From positions 133,985 through 197,984 of the forward strand of contig NZ_RHUM01000003.1 of NCBI RefSeq assembly GCF_003937915.1: a stretch of 64,000 nt of DNA, given 5' to 3'. A model generated the notes under the pieces. It saw only the letters and a program-made list of their open reading frames with translations. It was not told where the DNA came from and searched no databases. A program made the position numbers and the translations under genes. This stretch comes from Erwinia sp. 198 (GTDB lineage: Bacteria > Pseudomonadota > Gammaproteobacteria > Enterobacterales > Enterobacteriaceae). Of this stretch, positions 27,751-37,229 are shown piece after piece; position 1 is the stretch's first letter, and every line of letters starts with the position of its first letter.

Positions 27751-28893
27751 TTACCATCTGTGAATGATCTGTGCGTTTTCGCTCGCGTTATAGATACCGG
27801 TGATAGTTGGGGTCAGCTGCGAAATAACACGGTTCCAACGCGTCAGCGGCGTTGAGGTTACATAAACAATGTCATACGGTTCCAGCTGGAATTCGGAGCC
27901 CATCACCATCGCCGACGCATCCTTCAGGTTAAGCTGATAAATGTTGGCGATCTTGGTGCGGTTTTTCCCTTTGATTGGACGGATAACAAATACGCCCGTC
28001 GCGTCAGAGGCGGTCTGATCCATGCCCTGAGCGCTGCCCAGTGCTTCAGAAAGCGTCATGCCGCTGCGATCCATTTTCAGCGTGGTCTGCTGTCTGACTT
28101 CGCCCATCACGAAGACTTTCAGATCGTCGTTGCGCGGTACAAACAGGATATCGCCCGGATAAAGCAGGTGGTTCTGCGACAGATCGCCGTTTTGCATCAG
28201 CGCCTGCAGAGAAACCGGCACTTCGCTGCCGTTGTGGGTCAGCACCACGTTGCGCCAGTCGGCATTGGCGGTCAGGCCGCCTGCGGCGTTAATCGCATCC
28301 AGAATAGTCAGCGGCACGTTGGTAATCGGCTGCTGGCCAGACGTGGTCACTTCGCCCGTCACGTACGCTTTCTGCGACTTGAACGAGGCGACGCTGACGT
28401 CAACCTGAGGGCTTTCGATATACTGTGCCAGGCGGCCAGCAACTTCGGTACGTACTTCCTGCACGGTACGACCGGCTACGCGAACGCGGCCGATATAAGG
28501 ATAAAAAATGGTGCCGTCGGAGTGAACCCAGTTACCGGTGTCGCTGGCGCTACGGTACTGGCCCGCTGGCGTGGTCAGCTCCGGGTGATCCCAGACGATA
28601 ACGGTCAGCACATCGCCGACGCCGATACGATACTCATAGTTTTGCAGTTCATTTTGTAGCTGGACGTTCTGGCGCGCCACAACGGGCGCTGGACGCATAC
28701 GGTCAACCAGGCTTGGGGTCATCGGGAAGACATTGACGTATTTATCAATGTCAAAATCGTTGTCCTGCTGCTTAATTACGTCTTTTCCGCTGGTGGAAAG
28801 CTTTGAACCCGGAACTACCGTACATCCGGAAAGGAGGGTAGCCGATATCAACAAGGGCAGTAACTTCGTTTTGATTGTAATCATCTGTTTCAT
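27751..28893 (-). CDS. wza: Wza (AmsH), outer-membrane polysaccharide export lipoprotein
   Basis: 380-residue secretin-like exporter. It has a lipoprotein signal with lipobox LLSGC (C24). [19 protein letters not shown] opens the polysaccharide-export domain, and two SLBB domains follow ([29 protein letters not shown]). The last helix region ends [18 protein letters not shown], matching the amphipathic barrel of Wza octamers. It joins Wzc to form the trans-envelope channel. Confidence 0.95.
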   Translation of the reverse strand: MKQMITIKTKLLPLLISATLLSGCTVVPGSKLSTSGKDVIKQQDNDFDIDKYVNVFPMTPSLVDRMRPAPVVARQNVQLQNELQNYEYRIGVGDVLTVIVWDHPELTTPAGQYRSASDTGNWVHSDGTIFYPYIGRVRVAGRTVQEVRTEVAGRLAQYIESPQVDVSVASFKSQKAYVTGEVTTSGQQPITNVPLTILDAINAAGGLTANADWRNVVLTHNGSEVPVSLQALMQNGDLSQNHLLYPGDILFVPRNDDLKVFVMGEVRQQTTLKMDRSGMTLSEALGSAQGMDQTASDATGVFVIRPIKGKNRTKIANIYQLNLKDASAMVMGSEFQLEPYDIVYVTSTPLTRWNRVISQLTPTITGIYNASENAQIIHRW

Positions 28894-29143
28894 CGCTATC
28901 AGTAATTTGATTGATAGTGGCGGATCCGCCGCTGTGTAGCGTCTTGCAAAAGTAAAGATAAGCGTTTCAATCGCTGTAACTGTCAGTCATTATCGTCCGA
29001 TCCCTATCCTTTTTTAATGCCTTGCCGGCTCGCTGTGAACCGACGCTTAACAAAGAAAGTGGTGAGCGCGTGAGTCCATGACGGTTACAGTCAAACTACG
29101 CTATAACAGCGACGCGCTCCGAAGAGCGCGTCGAAAGCTCGAA
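28894..29143. other. intergenic region between amsG and wza with UUCG hairpin
   Basis: 250 bases without a gene. Right after the amsG stop, on the reverse strand, GACGCGCTC / GAGCGCGTC (29111-29132) forms a 9-bp stem closed by TTCG in the extra-stable C(UUCG)G arrangement. No T-run follows. It may protect the amsG message or pause RNA polymerase. Confidence 0.55.
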
Positions 29144-30577
29144 TTAATAGGCGCCGTCGCGCTTAAGCACCACCCCGATGGTTTTGAACAGGATGGCGAT
29201 ATCGTTCCACAATGACCAGTTTTTTACGTACCAGGAGTCAAAATAGACGCGGGTTTCATAATCAACATCGTTACGCCCGCTTACCTGCCACAGGCCGGTC
29301 ATCCCTGGCTTAGCCATAAAGTAGTAGTCAACGTCGCCCGCATAGCGCTCCAGCTCGTCTTCAATTACCGGACGCGGGCCAACCAGGCTCATCTCGCCGC
29401 GAACCACGTTCCACAGCTGCGGCAGCTCATCAAGGCTGGTTTTACGGATAAAGTGACCGATGCGGGTGATGCGCGGATCGTTCTTTAGCTTGAAGTCTTT
29501 ATCCCATTCCGCACGCGCTACCGGATCGGTGCGCAGCACTTCTTCCAGCACCTCTTTGGAATTCACCACCATTGAACGGAACTTAAGGCATTTAAATTTG
29601 CGTCCGTTGCGCCCTACCCGCTCATGCCCATAAATAGGATTGCCGCCGTCGCGAGCGACCATAAAGATCAGGAAGGCCAGTGCTGGCATCAGCATGGTGA
29701 TAATACTTAAGGCGCCGACAATATCGAAGGTGCGCTTAAGGAAACGCGAGGTGCGCTTCGCCAAATTATTACTGACGCGCAGGATCATAACTTCATGACT
29801 GAAGATATAAGCCATATCAGTACCGTATAGCGGTACGCCACGCAGAGAAGGAATAACGGAAACGGAACGGCAATTATGCTTTGCCAGATTTTTCAGCCAG
29901 AGGTCACGATACTGACTCTGTTCAAATTCTACGGCAACAATAAATTGCGTTTCGCTGTTGACCAGCTGCCAGAGCGACGTTTCGTCACGAATGACCGGAA
30001 TGCCGAACAGCGCAGGCGCGGGCGTAGTGCCATCCACATCGTAGAAAGCCACCACGTCAAAGCCCATTACCTCTTCGCTTTGCAGCGCCAGCCAGGCTTC
30101 TTCCGCATTTTTACCGCTGCCGATAATAATGGATTGCTTTTTCCACAGGCCGTTACGGTTCAGCACGCGCTTAACGATGGCGCGGCCGACCGGAATAAGG
30201 ATCAGCGCCAGCAGCCAGGTAATAATCCACACCCAGCGGGACATTTCCCATTTTGACAGTGCCGTAATCGACAGGTCAATAACGGAGAAGATCAGCACGC
30301 TGCGGAAGATTTCTTTTAATTCAAACCAGAACGGTTTGCGATAGGTATAGTGGCGCAGGCGAACCCAGAACCAGCCGATACAAATCACAGAGAGAATGAT
30401 GTGTGTACTTATTTTTAATTGCAGATCCTGCTCTGACATATTTTCCAACAAACTGTTTGGAAAAGTTTTCATCAGCAGAACAGCAATAAATAAGGAGGCG
30501 TTAAAGAAAATAAGATCTGAAAGTGCCAGTGATATTTTTATTAACAGTCCTTTAAATGTAAATTCTATATCGCGCAT
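29144..30577 (-). CDS. amsG: AmsG/WbaP-like undecaprenyl-phosphate sugar-1-phosphate transferase
   Basis: 477-residue initiating phosphoglycosyl transferase of the inner membrane. Four N-terminal membrane helices are followed by a central Rossmann-like domain ([23 protein letters not shown]). The C-terminal catalytic domain has [47 protein letters not shown] and [13 protein letters not shown]. Length equals AmsG and nearly equals Salmonella WbaP (galactose-1-phosphate). It starts the exopolysaccharide repeat on undecaprenyl phosphate and heads the operon behind the RcsAB/JUMPstart leader. A transferred galactose is likely by analogy with amylovoran. Confidence 0.93.
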   Translation of the reverse strand: MRDIEFTFKGLLIKISLALSDLIFFNASLFIAVLLMKTFPNSLLENMSEQDLQLKISTHIILSVICIGWFWVRLRHYTYRKPFWFELKEIFRSVLIFSVIDLSITALSKWEMSRWVWIITWLLALILIPVGRAIVKRVLNRNGLWKKQSIIIGSGKNAEEAWLALQSEEVMGFDVVAFYDVDGTTPAPALFGIPVIRDETSLWQLVNSETQFIVAVEFEQSQYRDLWLKNLAKHNCRSVSVIPSLRGVPLYGTDMAYIFSHEVMILRVSNNLAKRTSRFLKRTFDIVGALSIITMLMPALAFLIFMVARDGGNPIYGHERVGRNGRKFKCLKFRSMVVNSKEVLEEVLRTDPVARAEWDKDFKLKNDPRITRIGHFIRKTSLDELPQLWNVVRGEMSLVGPRPVIEDELERYAGDVDYYFMAKPGMTGLWQVSGRNDVDYETRVYFDSWYVKNWSLWNDIAILFKTIGVVLKRDGAY

Positions 30578-30794
30578 AGTTAACTCTTATTTTTTCTTCA
30601 AAAGCCTGTGATTTAATAATTCCCACCGCTAAGGATTGCGTATCTTATCGACACGCTCTTTATTACACAGGAGACGTATTCAGAAATTGTGTAAAAGCTC
30701 ATGGTAACTGGCAGTACAATCAGAGAATGACATGTAAAATCAACAACTGCGGTGATTTTATCGCCAAAAGGCGTGGTCTTTTCACCGCTTCGGA

Positions 30795-30832
30795 CACGCT
30801 ACCGCCCCTGGCTTGTAGCTGCCAATGCGCTG
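30795..30832 (-). promoter_or_regulatory. JUMPstart element with ops core (RfaH recruitment)
   Basis: On the reverse strand the sequence ends GGGGCGGTAGCGTG, with the ops core GGCGGTAGCGTG at 30806-30795. It is preceded by CAGCTACAAGCCA, as in the classic 39-base JUMPstart. RfaH loads onto paused RNA polymerase at ops and suppresses polarity. The position, about 220 bases before amsG and inside the transcribed leader, is usual. Confidence 0.93.
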
Positions 30833-30975
30833 TATTTTGCCCTGAAGTGTTGGTTTTATCCTGCCATCTAAAGGCACTAACTGGCGCGTCTACATAAAGC
30901 CGAACATAAAAAAGAACGTTAAGACGCGACCGTGCTAATTGCTACATTAACGCAGCCATTTACTAACACATTGCT

Positions 30976-31003
30976 ATACTAGTTATTACTGGCCTGTTTA
31001 CAA
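30976..31003 (-). promoter_or_regulatory. candidate promoter of the exopolysaccharide operon
   Basis: Reverse-strand TTGTAA (31003-30998) and TAGTAT (30981-30976) are 16 bases apart. Each matches consensus at only four of six positions, as expected for an activator-dependent promoter. It lies between the Rcs sites and JUMPstart. Confidence 0.35.
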
Positions 31004-31118
31004 GAGCCTGCCGCTACCCATGCGCGCTTTTAGGATTAAGACTACCTTCAGCGCCATGCTAAACCATACCTTTCATCTTTATCCTCACGATAAATTCAGA
31101 TTAGCTTTACTGTCACAG

Positions 31119-31132
31119 TCAGAATATTCCTG
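31119..31132 (-). promoter_or_regulatory. RcsAB box, site 1
   Basis: TCAGAATATTCCTG matches the RcsAB consensus TAAGAATATTCCTA at 12 of 14 positions and is nearly palindromic. It is about 550 bases before the amsG start, close to where the RcsA/RcsB site is known upstream of amsG in Erwinia. Confidence 0.75.
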
Positions 31133-31183
31133 TCTGACTTTACTTCATTCCTTAAGTATCCCTTATTTCAACAGGCAGACCTA

Positions 31184-31197
31184 TGCGAATATTCCTG
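31184..31197 (-). promoter_or_regulatory. RcsAB-box-like site 2
   Basis: TGCGAATATTCCTG matches the consensus at 11 of 14 positions and carries the core GAATATTCCT. It lies 65 bases from site 1, about six helical turns. Confidence 0.5.
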
Positions 31198-31365
31198 AAA
31201 ACCTTTTAACCGTATGCCAAATTTTGCGCGGGCAATTCCAGGAATGAGTGGCGATTTATTCGGCTGTTTATCGACCTTGCGGCGACTTTCAGGGGATTAT
31301 TTGTTGAATCAGGCGACGTTCACTATCATCATGGCATTTCCTTAATCTGTATGAGTGAACTTCTG

Positions 31366-32937
31366 ATGTTTGAATGGATCGTCGATCCGTCAATCTGGGC
31401 TGGCCTTGTCACCCTGATCGTGCTGGAACTGGTGCTGGGCATTGATAATCTTGTCTTCATCGCTATCCTGGCGGAAAAGCTGCCGCCCGCGCAGCGTGAC
31501 CGCGCCCGCGTCACGGGCCTGGCGCTGGCGCTGATTATGCGCCTGCTGCTGCTGGCCTCTATCTCCTGGCTCTCTTCGCTGACCTCTGCCCTCTTCTCGG
31601 TTGGTGGACACGCCTTCAGCGCGCGCGACGTGATCATGCTATTGGGCGGCGTTTTTCTGTTGTTTAAAGCGACAGTGGAGCTGAACGAACGGCTGGAAGG
31701 TAAAGATGAGGATGAAAATCCACAAAAGCGTGGGGCTAAATTCTGGCCGGTGGTAGCGCAGATTGTGGTGCTGGACGCTGTCTTTTCCCTGGATTCCGTG
31801 ATCACGGCCGTGGGGATGGTGGACCACCTGGCCGTAATGATGGCGGCCGTTATTATCGCAATTTGCTTAATGTTGCTGGCCAGCAAGCCGCTGACGCGTT
31901 TCGTTAATCAACACCCGACGATCGTTATCCTCTGTCTGAGCTTCCTGCTGATGATTGGTTTCAGCCTGGTGGCGGACGGCTTTGGCTATCATATTCCTAA
32001 AGGCTATCTTTACGCCGCTATCGGCTTCTCGGTGATTATCGAAGCGCTGAATCAGCTGGCGCATTTTAACCGACGCCGCTTCCTCTCTTCCAAAGCCCCC
32101 CTGCGTAAACGTACCGCCGAAGCCGTGCTGCGCCTGCTGCGCGGCAGCCACGAGCAGGCGGAGCTGGATGCGGAAACCTCTTCACTGGTTGCCGACAGCA
32201 GCAGCCAGGCAATATTTAACAAGCAGGAGCGCATGATGATTGCGCGCGTGCTTGGCATGGGGCAGCGCACGGTCAGCAGCATTATGACCTCCCGTCAGGA
32301 CATCGCTGCTGTGGATCTCAGCGAGTCGCCGACGGAAATTATGGCGATGCTCGATCAGAACCAGCATACGCGGCTGGTGGTCACGGAAAACAGCGAGGAT
32401 CCGCTCGGCGTGGTACACGTTATCGACCTGCTGAAGCAGGCGCTGCACGGCGACAGCCTGGACATCCGCGCGCTGATCCGTCAGCCGCTGGTCTTCCCCG
32501 AGCAGCTGTCGCTGTTACCGGCGCTGGAGCAGTTCCGCAATGCGCGCACGCATTTTGCCTTTGTAGTGGATGAATTTGGGTCGGTAGAAGGCGTGGTCAC
32601 GCTCAGCGACGTGATGGAAACCATTGCGGGCAACCTGCCTAACGAAGGCGAAGCTATCGATCCCCGCTACGATATCCAGCAAAACGCAGACGGTAGCTGG
32701 ACGGCCAACGGACATATGCCGCTCGATGACCTGATTATGTACGTACCGCTGCCGCTGGACGAAAAAAGGGAGTATCACACGCTGGCGGGACTGCTGATGG
32801 AGCATATGCAGCGGGTGCCACAGGAAGGCGAAGAGATCCAGATTAACGACTGCCTGTTCCGCACGCTTAAAGTGGAAAGCCACCGCGTGCAGAAAGTGCA
32901 AATTATTCCTCTGGTCACGGAAGAAGAAGACTGGTAA
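31366..32937 (+). CDS. yegH: YegH, TerC-family membrane protein with CBS and CorC/HlyC domains
   Basis: 523 residues from the ATG at 31366 (an ATG 15 bases upstream is possible). The start [20 protein letters not shown] aligns with E. coli YegH. The first 240 residues are a TerC-type membrane domain with [20 protein letters not shown] and [18 protein letters not shown], acidic motifs in membrane helices. Two CBS domains ([32 protein letters not shown]) and a C-terminal CorC/HlyC domain ([12 protein letters not shown]) follow. TerC proteins are linked to manganese handling at the Sec translocon; YegH's role is less known. A 15-bp perfect inverted repeat follows the stop. Confidence 0.92.
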   Translation: MFEWIVDPSIWAGLVTLIVLELVLGIDNLVFIAILAEKLPPAQRDRARVTGLALALIMRLLLLASISWLSSLTSALFSVGGHAFSARDVIMLLGGVFLLFKATVELNERLEGKDEDENPQKRGAKFWPVVAQIVVLDAVFSLDSVITAVGMVDHLAVMMAAVIIAICLMLLASKPLTRFVNQHPTIVILCLSFLLMIGFSLVADGFGYHIPKGYLYAAIGFSVIIEALNQLAHFNRRRFLSSKAPLRKRTAEAVLRLLRGSHEQAELDAETSSLVADSSSQAIFNKQERMMIARVLGMGQRTVSSIMTSRQDIAAVDLSESPTEIMAMLDQNQHTRLVVTENSEDPLGVVHVIDLLKQALHGDSLDIRALIRQPLVFPEQLSLLPALEQFRNARTHFAFVVDEFGSVEGVVTLSDVMETIAGNLPNEGEAIDPRYDIQQNADGSWTANGHMPLDDLIMYVPLPLDEKREYHTLAGLLMEHMQRVPQEGEEIQINDCLFRTLKVESHRVQKVQIIPLVTEEEDW

Positions 32938-32940
32938 CAC

Positions 32941-32976
32941 CGGCGCTGATAAAGCGATCCTGCTTTATCAGCGCCG
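32941..32976. terminator. 15-bp perfect inverted repeat between yegH and asmA
   Basis: CGGCGCTGATAAAGC and its exact complement flank the loop GATCCT between two convergent genes. There is no T-run on either side, so intrinsic termination is uncertain despite the strong stem. Confidence 0.5.
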
Positions 32977-32980
32977 TCCG

Positions 32981-34813
32981 TCAAAGATCGTTAATCAGTT
33001 TCTGTACCGAGCTGCTTTTACCACTTTGCGGATTTTTCTCCGACCACGCTTTCAGACGCTTCTTCGCTTCATCCTGTAGCTGCTGGCGCAGTACCTGATC
33101 GATTTGCAGCGAATAGTTCAGGCCGTCCCACGGGCCATAGATCCTTAACGGCACCGGCGTCTGCTGGAGCCGTCCGATCAGCTCGCTGTCGCCCTGCCAG
33201 CCCTCGGTGACCGTTACGCCAAAGTTCATATCCGCCTGCTTGTCCGCCATGTTCACCGTGCCCTTACCGATATAGTTAAGCATTGAGGCGCGTCCGTGAA
33301 GGTCGACGAAAGCCAGCAGGCCTTTTTGCAGCGACATCTTGCCCGTGATTTGCTGGAAGTCGTTCTCCGGCCCGGCGGCGGCGTGAATGCGACTGCTGCT
33401 TCGCTCTACGGCGCGCTGGATCATACGCTGAAAGTTCAGCCCGGACAGCAGCGCATTGTTCAGGCTGATTTCGGCACTGCCCTGCCAGGCATGTTTAAAG
33501 GCGGGCACGCTCAGGCCTGCGCCGCTGAAGCTGCCGTTCAGCGTCAGATCGCCGCTCAGCGAAGCAGGCAGCTCAAAGGCTTTAAGCAACGGTGCCACGG
33601 CGATATTCTGCAAGGAAGGCGTCAGCGCGATCTGCGTCTGTGCATGGCGGAAATCAAGGCTGCCCGGCAGGGAAAACTGTCCGCTGCCCGTTTTTCCAGT
33701 CAGCGTCGACAGCGTCACCAGGCCATTACTGCTGTGGCCCTGTAGCTTCACCCCGTCAAAAGTCATACCGCGCCAGTTAAGCTTATCTGCCGACAGCGCC
33801 AGCTGCCCGTCCATCTGGTTAAACGGCGAGCTGGCGTTATCCTGGGCAGGCTGAGCAATAACGGGCGCAGGGCCGCCGCGCTGGGTCTGGATATTCTGGC
33901 CTTCGCTGTTGACCTCGGTTTCCAGCCCCAGCAGCGGATCCAGATTCAGCACGGAGGCATGCAGATCCAGTGCGATTTGCGGGCGGTCACCCAGCGTCCC
34001 GCTGGCGCTACCGTTCAGCTGGCTGTCGTTAAGGCTCAGCGCCAGATTTTTCAGACTGAAAGCATCGCTGTCGCGCCACTCCGCCTGCAGGCTCGCCCGT
34101 CCTTTGACGCCTTCACGCGGCAGATCGGCGCCGCTCAGCTGGTAATCCAGCTGATTTACCGTTGCTGCAAGATGCTGTGGATAGTGGCTGAGATCCACAT
34201 CCGCATTCAGATTCACCAACAGTTCACGCTGGTCGCGGCTGACGCGGCTGCCAAATTCAATATGGGCATGGCGCTGCGCGTTCTGCGACAGCTGCAGGTT
34301 AAGATCGCGAACGTTAAGCTGCTCGCCGCTGTTCTGTTGCCAAATCAGCAGGCTGTCGGCAACCTGCAAGTTGTCGATATCAAAGGTCCAGCGCTGGGTC
34401 AGCGGCGGCGGCGGTGCGGTATCCGCCGGGCCCTGCGGCGCATTGGCCGGACGCTGCGCCGCGCTGTCCGGGGTCAGGCGGATCACCGCCCCTTTCAGCA
34501 GAACCTGTTTGACCGCCAGCTGATGAGAAAGCAAAGGAAAGAGCTTGACGTCAAGCCGCATATTGCTGGCGCTGACGAAAGGCTGCTGCGCGCCGGGCGC
34601 AGTCAGGGTCATCGGGCCGGAAAGAATGCTGAGCTGCGGCCAGACGTGCCAGCGCAAGTCGCCGTTCAGCGCCAGCTGATAGCCGCTGCGCTGTTCGACC
34701 TGTCTGGCCATATAGGCGCGAAAATCATTGGGATTGACCAGCAAAACCAGCGCCGTCATGCCGGCCACGATAACCACCAGCAAAATGGCCAGCGTGGTGA
34801 TAAACCTTTTCAT
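32981..34813 (-). CDS. asmA: AsmA, inner-membrane-anchored bridge-like lipid transport family protein
   Basis: 610 residues with an N-terminal membrane anchor (ITTLAILLVVIVAGMTALVLL) and a long periplasmic beta-rich part. The family start NPNDFRAYMARQVEQRSGY and the C-terminal AsmA_2 region (ALLSGLNFQRMIQRAVERSS, PLRIYGPWDGLNYSLQID) match E. coli AsmA (617 residues). AsmA affects outer membrane protein and LPS balance; the wider family is thought to bridge the periplasm for phospholipids. The neighbours dcd and udk are as in E. coli. Confidence 0.94.
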   Translation of the reverse strand: MKRFITTLAILLVVIVAGMTALVLLVNPNDFRAYMARQVEQRSGYQLALNGDLRWHVWPQLSILSGPMTLTAPGAQQPFVSASNMRLDVKLFPLLSHQLAVKQVLLKGAVIRLTPDSAAQRPANAPQGPADTAPPPPLTQRWTFDIDNLQVADSLLIWQQNSGEQLNVRDLNLQLSQNAQRHAHIEFGSRVSRDQRELLVNLNADVDLSHYPQHLAATVNQLDYQLSGADLPREGVKGRASLQAEWRDSDAFSLKNLALSLNDSQLNGSASGTLGDRPQIALDLHASVLNLDPLLGLETEVNSEGQNIQTQRGGPAPVIAQPAQDNASSPFNQMDGQLALSADKLNWRGMTFDGVKLQGHSSNGLVTLSTLTGKTGSGQFSLPGSLDFRHAQTQIALTPSLQNIAVAPLLKAFELPASLSGDLTLNGSFSGAGLSVPAFKHAWQGSAEISLNNALLSGLNFQRMIQRAVERSSSRIHAAAGPENDFQQITGKMSLQKGLLAFVDLHGRASMLNYIGKGTVNMADKQADMNFGVTVTEGWQGDSELIGRLQQTPVPLRIYGPWDGLNYSLQIDQVLRQQLQDEAKKRLKAWSEKNPQSGKSSSVQKLINDL

Positions 34814-34877
34814 GCCTTCCCCTTATAGCTTCCACTTCCTGACGCACGCCGCAGACTCAGGCCCTGCCCCGCCGCCG

Positions 34878-35471
34878 CTATACGTCGTCCTGATCTTTAT
34901 CGATACGGCTGGCGTCCGCGCCCTGTTGCCCTTTATATTTGGCATCCTGACGGCGGTTATAAGGACGAGCTGCAGGCCCGGAAAGCGGTTCAAAGCTCAG
35001 CGCGCCAATCAGCATCCCCGGCCGTAACGCCAGCGGCAGCTTACCAGAATTATAGAACTCCAGCACGATACGTCCCTGCCAGCCCGGATCGATACGGTGC
35101 GCGGTAACGTGCACCATCAGTCCCAGCCGGGCCAGCGACGACCGCCCGTCCAGCCAGCCGACCAGGTTATCAGGAATGGTCACGGATTCAAACGTCACCG
35201 CCAGCGCCAGCTCGCCAGGGTGTAAAAAGAACGCTTCGCCTTCCGGCAGCACGATTTCGTCGCTCATCACGCGGTCAAGCGCCGCGCTGACCTCGTCTTT
35301 CGGGCCGCTGAGATCGATAAAGGCAGCGGTATGGCCGCGGAAAGTGCGGAACTGATTGCCGAGGCGGACGTCAACGGTGGCACCGTTGATGCGCTCTACC
35401 GGTGGACGCGGAGAGATATCAAGCTGGCCGCTGTCGAGCCAGGCTTCTATATCACGGTCGCATAAACGCAT
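34878..35471 (-). CDS. dcd: Dcd, dCTP deaminase
   Basis: 197-residue enzyme converting dCTP to dUTP, the main source of dUMP for thymidylate in enterobacteria. [19 protein letters not shown] marks the start; an in-frame ATG 45 bases upstream would add 15 residues absent from the family. [40 protein letters not shown] and [18 protein letters not shown] are active-site regions of the trimeric dUTPase fold. It sits between udk and asmA on the same strand. Confidence 0.96.
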   Translation of the reverse strand: MRLCDRDIEAWLDSGQLDISPRPPVERINGATVDVRLGNQFRTFRGHTAAFIDLSGPKDEVSAALDRVMSDEIVLPEGEAFFLHPGELALAVTFESVTIPDNLVGWLDGRSSLARLGLMVHVTAHRIDPGWQGRIVLEFYNSGKLPLALRPGMLIGALSFEPLSGPAARPYNRRQDAKYKGQQGADASRIDKDQDDV

Positions 35472-35569
35472 GGACAGATACTCCCAAATTAATAACAGGC
35501 TGAGCGGCGGGAGCATGAGCGCTCCCTGCGCGGGCTACCCGGCCGGCCCTTTGGGGCGCCGGGTCAGGT

Positions 35570-36211
35570 TTACTCGAAGAACTGATTTATCTTCGCCTTC
35601 AGGATATCGATCGCGATACGGTTTTTACCGCCGCGAGGCACAATAATGTCAGCGTACTGTTTGGAGGGTTCGATAAACTGCAGGAACATCGGACGCACGG
35701 TTTTCTGATACTGCGCCATCACGGAGTCCATTGAGCGGCCTCGTTCGTTGACGTCGCGCTTCATGCGGCGCATCAGGCAGATATCCAGCGGCGTATCCAC
35801 GAAGATCGAAAAGTTCATTTCAGCGCGCAGCCGCGCGTCCGTCAGCAGCAGGATCCCTTCCAGGATAATGACTTTCTTCGGTTTCAGCTCAATAGTCTGC
35901 GCGGTACGGGTATGTTCTACATAGCTGTAAACCGGCAGATCGATCGCCTCCCCTGCTTTCAGCATCTGCAGATGCTGCAGCAGCAGGTTATGATCCATGG
36001 CGCTGGGGTGGTCATAGTTTGTTTTAACCCGTTCATCCATGGTCAGATGGCTTTGGTCTTTGTAATAAGCATCCTCAGGGATAACACCAATATTTTCATC
36101 GCCGACCCGATCGCGAACTTCACGATAGAGCGTACTGGCGATAAGACTTTTTCCCGAGGCAGATGCGCCGGCGATACCTACGATGACGCACTGATGCGAC
36201 TTGTCAGTCAT
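35570..36211 (-). CDS. udk: Udk, uridine/cytidine kinase
   Basis: 213-residue kinase of pyrimidine salvage, using GTP or ATP to phosphorylate uridine and cytidine. P-loop [15 protein letters not shown] is near the N-terminus. [15 protein letters not shown] and [15 protein letters not shown] hold the nucleoside site, and [20 protein letters not shown] is the lid region. Length equals E. coli Udk. It precedes dcd; the 98-base gap between them contains GC-rich hairpins. Confidence 0.97.
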   Translation of the reverse strand: MTDKSHQCVIVGIAGASASGKSLIASTLYREVRDRVGDENIGVIPEDAYYKDQSHLTMDERVKTNYDHPSAMDHNLLLQHLQMLKAGEAIDLPVYSYVEHTRTAQTIELKPKKVIILEGILLLTDARLRAEMNFSIFVDTPLDICLMRRMKRDVNERGRSMDSVMAQYQKTVRPMFLQFIEPSKQYADIIVPRGGKNRIAIDILKAKINQFFE

Positions 36212-36452
36212 AAATTAAAGACCTGATTTGTGTCTGAGACAGATGGAGAGGATGAATTCGCGCGTAATTATAGGGATTTCGGGGTGTTGATGCCAGAAAA
36301 AACCGGCGGAAGGCTTTTAAGACTTTCCCGTTATACCTCTGCTGTCGCGCTCGCTAAACTGTTGGCTGTCAGATTCACAATGTCGGCCCGGCCGTTGCGG
36401 GCACCCTGTTGCAACAGCGTAGCGGGTTATCACAGCATAATAAGGAAACACC

Positions 36453-37082
36453 GTGTACTGGCGTACATTGCATTTTTTGACCTATTTTGGCGACAGCATG
36501 TTGCTTATTCCTACGGCTATCGTGATGGCCGGACTGATTAGCTGGAAAAACAGCGATCGGCGCGCGGCCTGGTATTGGGCACTGGCTTTCTGCACCGCCG
36601 GCGCCGTGGTCAGCCTCTCTAAAGTGGCTTTTATGGGCTTTGGCCTTGGCAGCGCGCATCTGAACTTTACCGGCTTCAGCGGCCACACCGCCATGTCGGC
36701 GACGCTGTGGCCGGTGATGCTCTGGCTGCTCAGCGGCCGCCTGTCGGACAAGGGCCGCCTGTTTGCCGTCGGTATCGGCTACCTGATCCCCATTCTGGTC
36801 GGCGTCTCGCGACTGCTGCTTAGCTACCACTCCACCAGCGAAGTGATTACCGGTCTGATCCTGGGCTTTACCCTGAGTACGGCTTTCCTGGTCAGCCAGC
36901 GGCGCGCCAGAGTACAGGGATTTTCCACGCTGCAGCTTTGCATTGCGCTCCTGCTGCCTCTGCTGCTGCTGAGCCACGGTCGTCTTGCCACCACGCAACA
37001 GTTTTTGCAGCGTCTTTCCGTACAGATTGCGGGCATTGACCATCCCTGGACACGTGCCGATTTGCTGAAGCTCAGGCAGTAA
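36453..37082 (+). CDS. PAP2-family membrane protein (lipid phosphatase-like)
   Basis: 209 residues, about five or six membrane helices, GTG start with AAGGA ten bases upstream. Two of the three PAP2 motifs are visible: FSGHTAMSA (SGH at 76-78) and SRLLLSYHSTSE (S119-R120, H126, with E130 in place of the usual D). The first motif K-x6-RP is not evident; only SKVAFMGFG lies in the expected place. It may dephosphorylate a membrane lipid such as undecaprenyl pyrophosphate or a phosphatidyl lipid, or be less active. It lies divergent from udk and upstream of dgcE, where E. coli K-12 has no such gene in my memory. Confidence 0.7.
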   Translation: MYWRTLHFLTYFGDSMLLIPTAIVMAGLISWKNSDRRAAWYWALAFCTAGAVVSLSKVAFMGFGLGSAHLNFTGFSGHTAMSATLWPVMLWLLSGRLSDKGRLFAVGIGYLIPILVGVSRLLLSYHSTSEVITGLILGFTLSTAFLVSQRRARVQGFSTLQLCIALLLPLLLLSHGRLATTQQFLQRLSVQIAGIDHPWTRADLLKLRQ

Positions 37083-37229
37083 TTCCCTTTCCACCAGCGG
37101 CGCGCGGCGGTCAATCGCCCGAATAAAGCGATCTTTTGAATTAGCGCAGGCATTCAAAAACGAATGTGTTAGCATGCCTTAAGTTACCTGGTTCGAGCTG
37201 ACCGTTCTCCGTTGCCTCGCTGGATTTTT

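Larger units (their letters stand above)
30578..31350 (-). promoter_or_regulatory. long regulatory leader of the exopolysaccharide operon
   Basis: About 770 bases without a credible gene lie between amsG and yegH. Reading toward amsG on the reverse strand they hold two RcsAB-box-like sites, a weak promoter candidate, a JUMPstart/ops element and then about 220 bases of untranslated leader. A small open frame at 31020-31247 overlaps the Rcs sites on the other strand and is not believed. Confidence 0.75.

Noticed and set aside
31020-31247. 75-codon open frame in the exopolysaccharide leader
   Set aside because: It overlaps both RcsAB boxes, has no ribosome site and resembles no protein I know.
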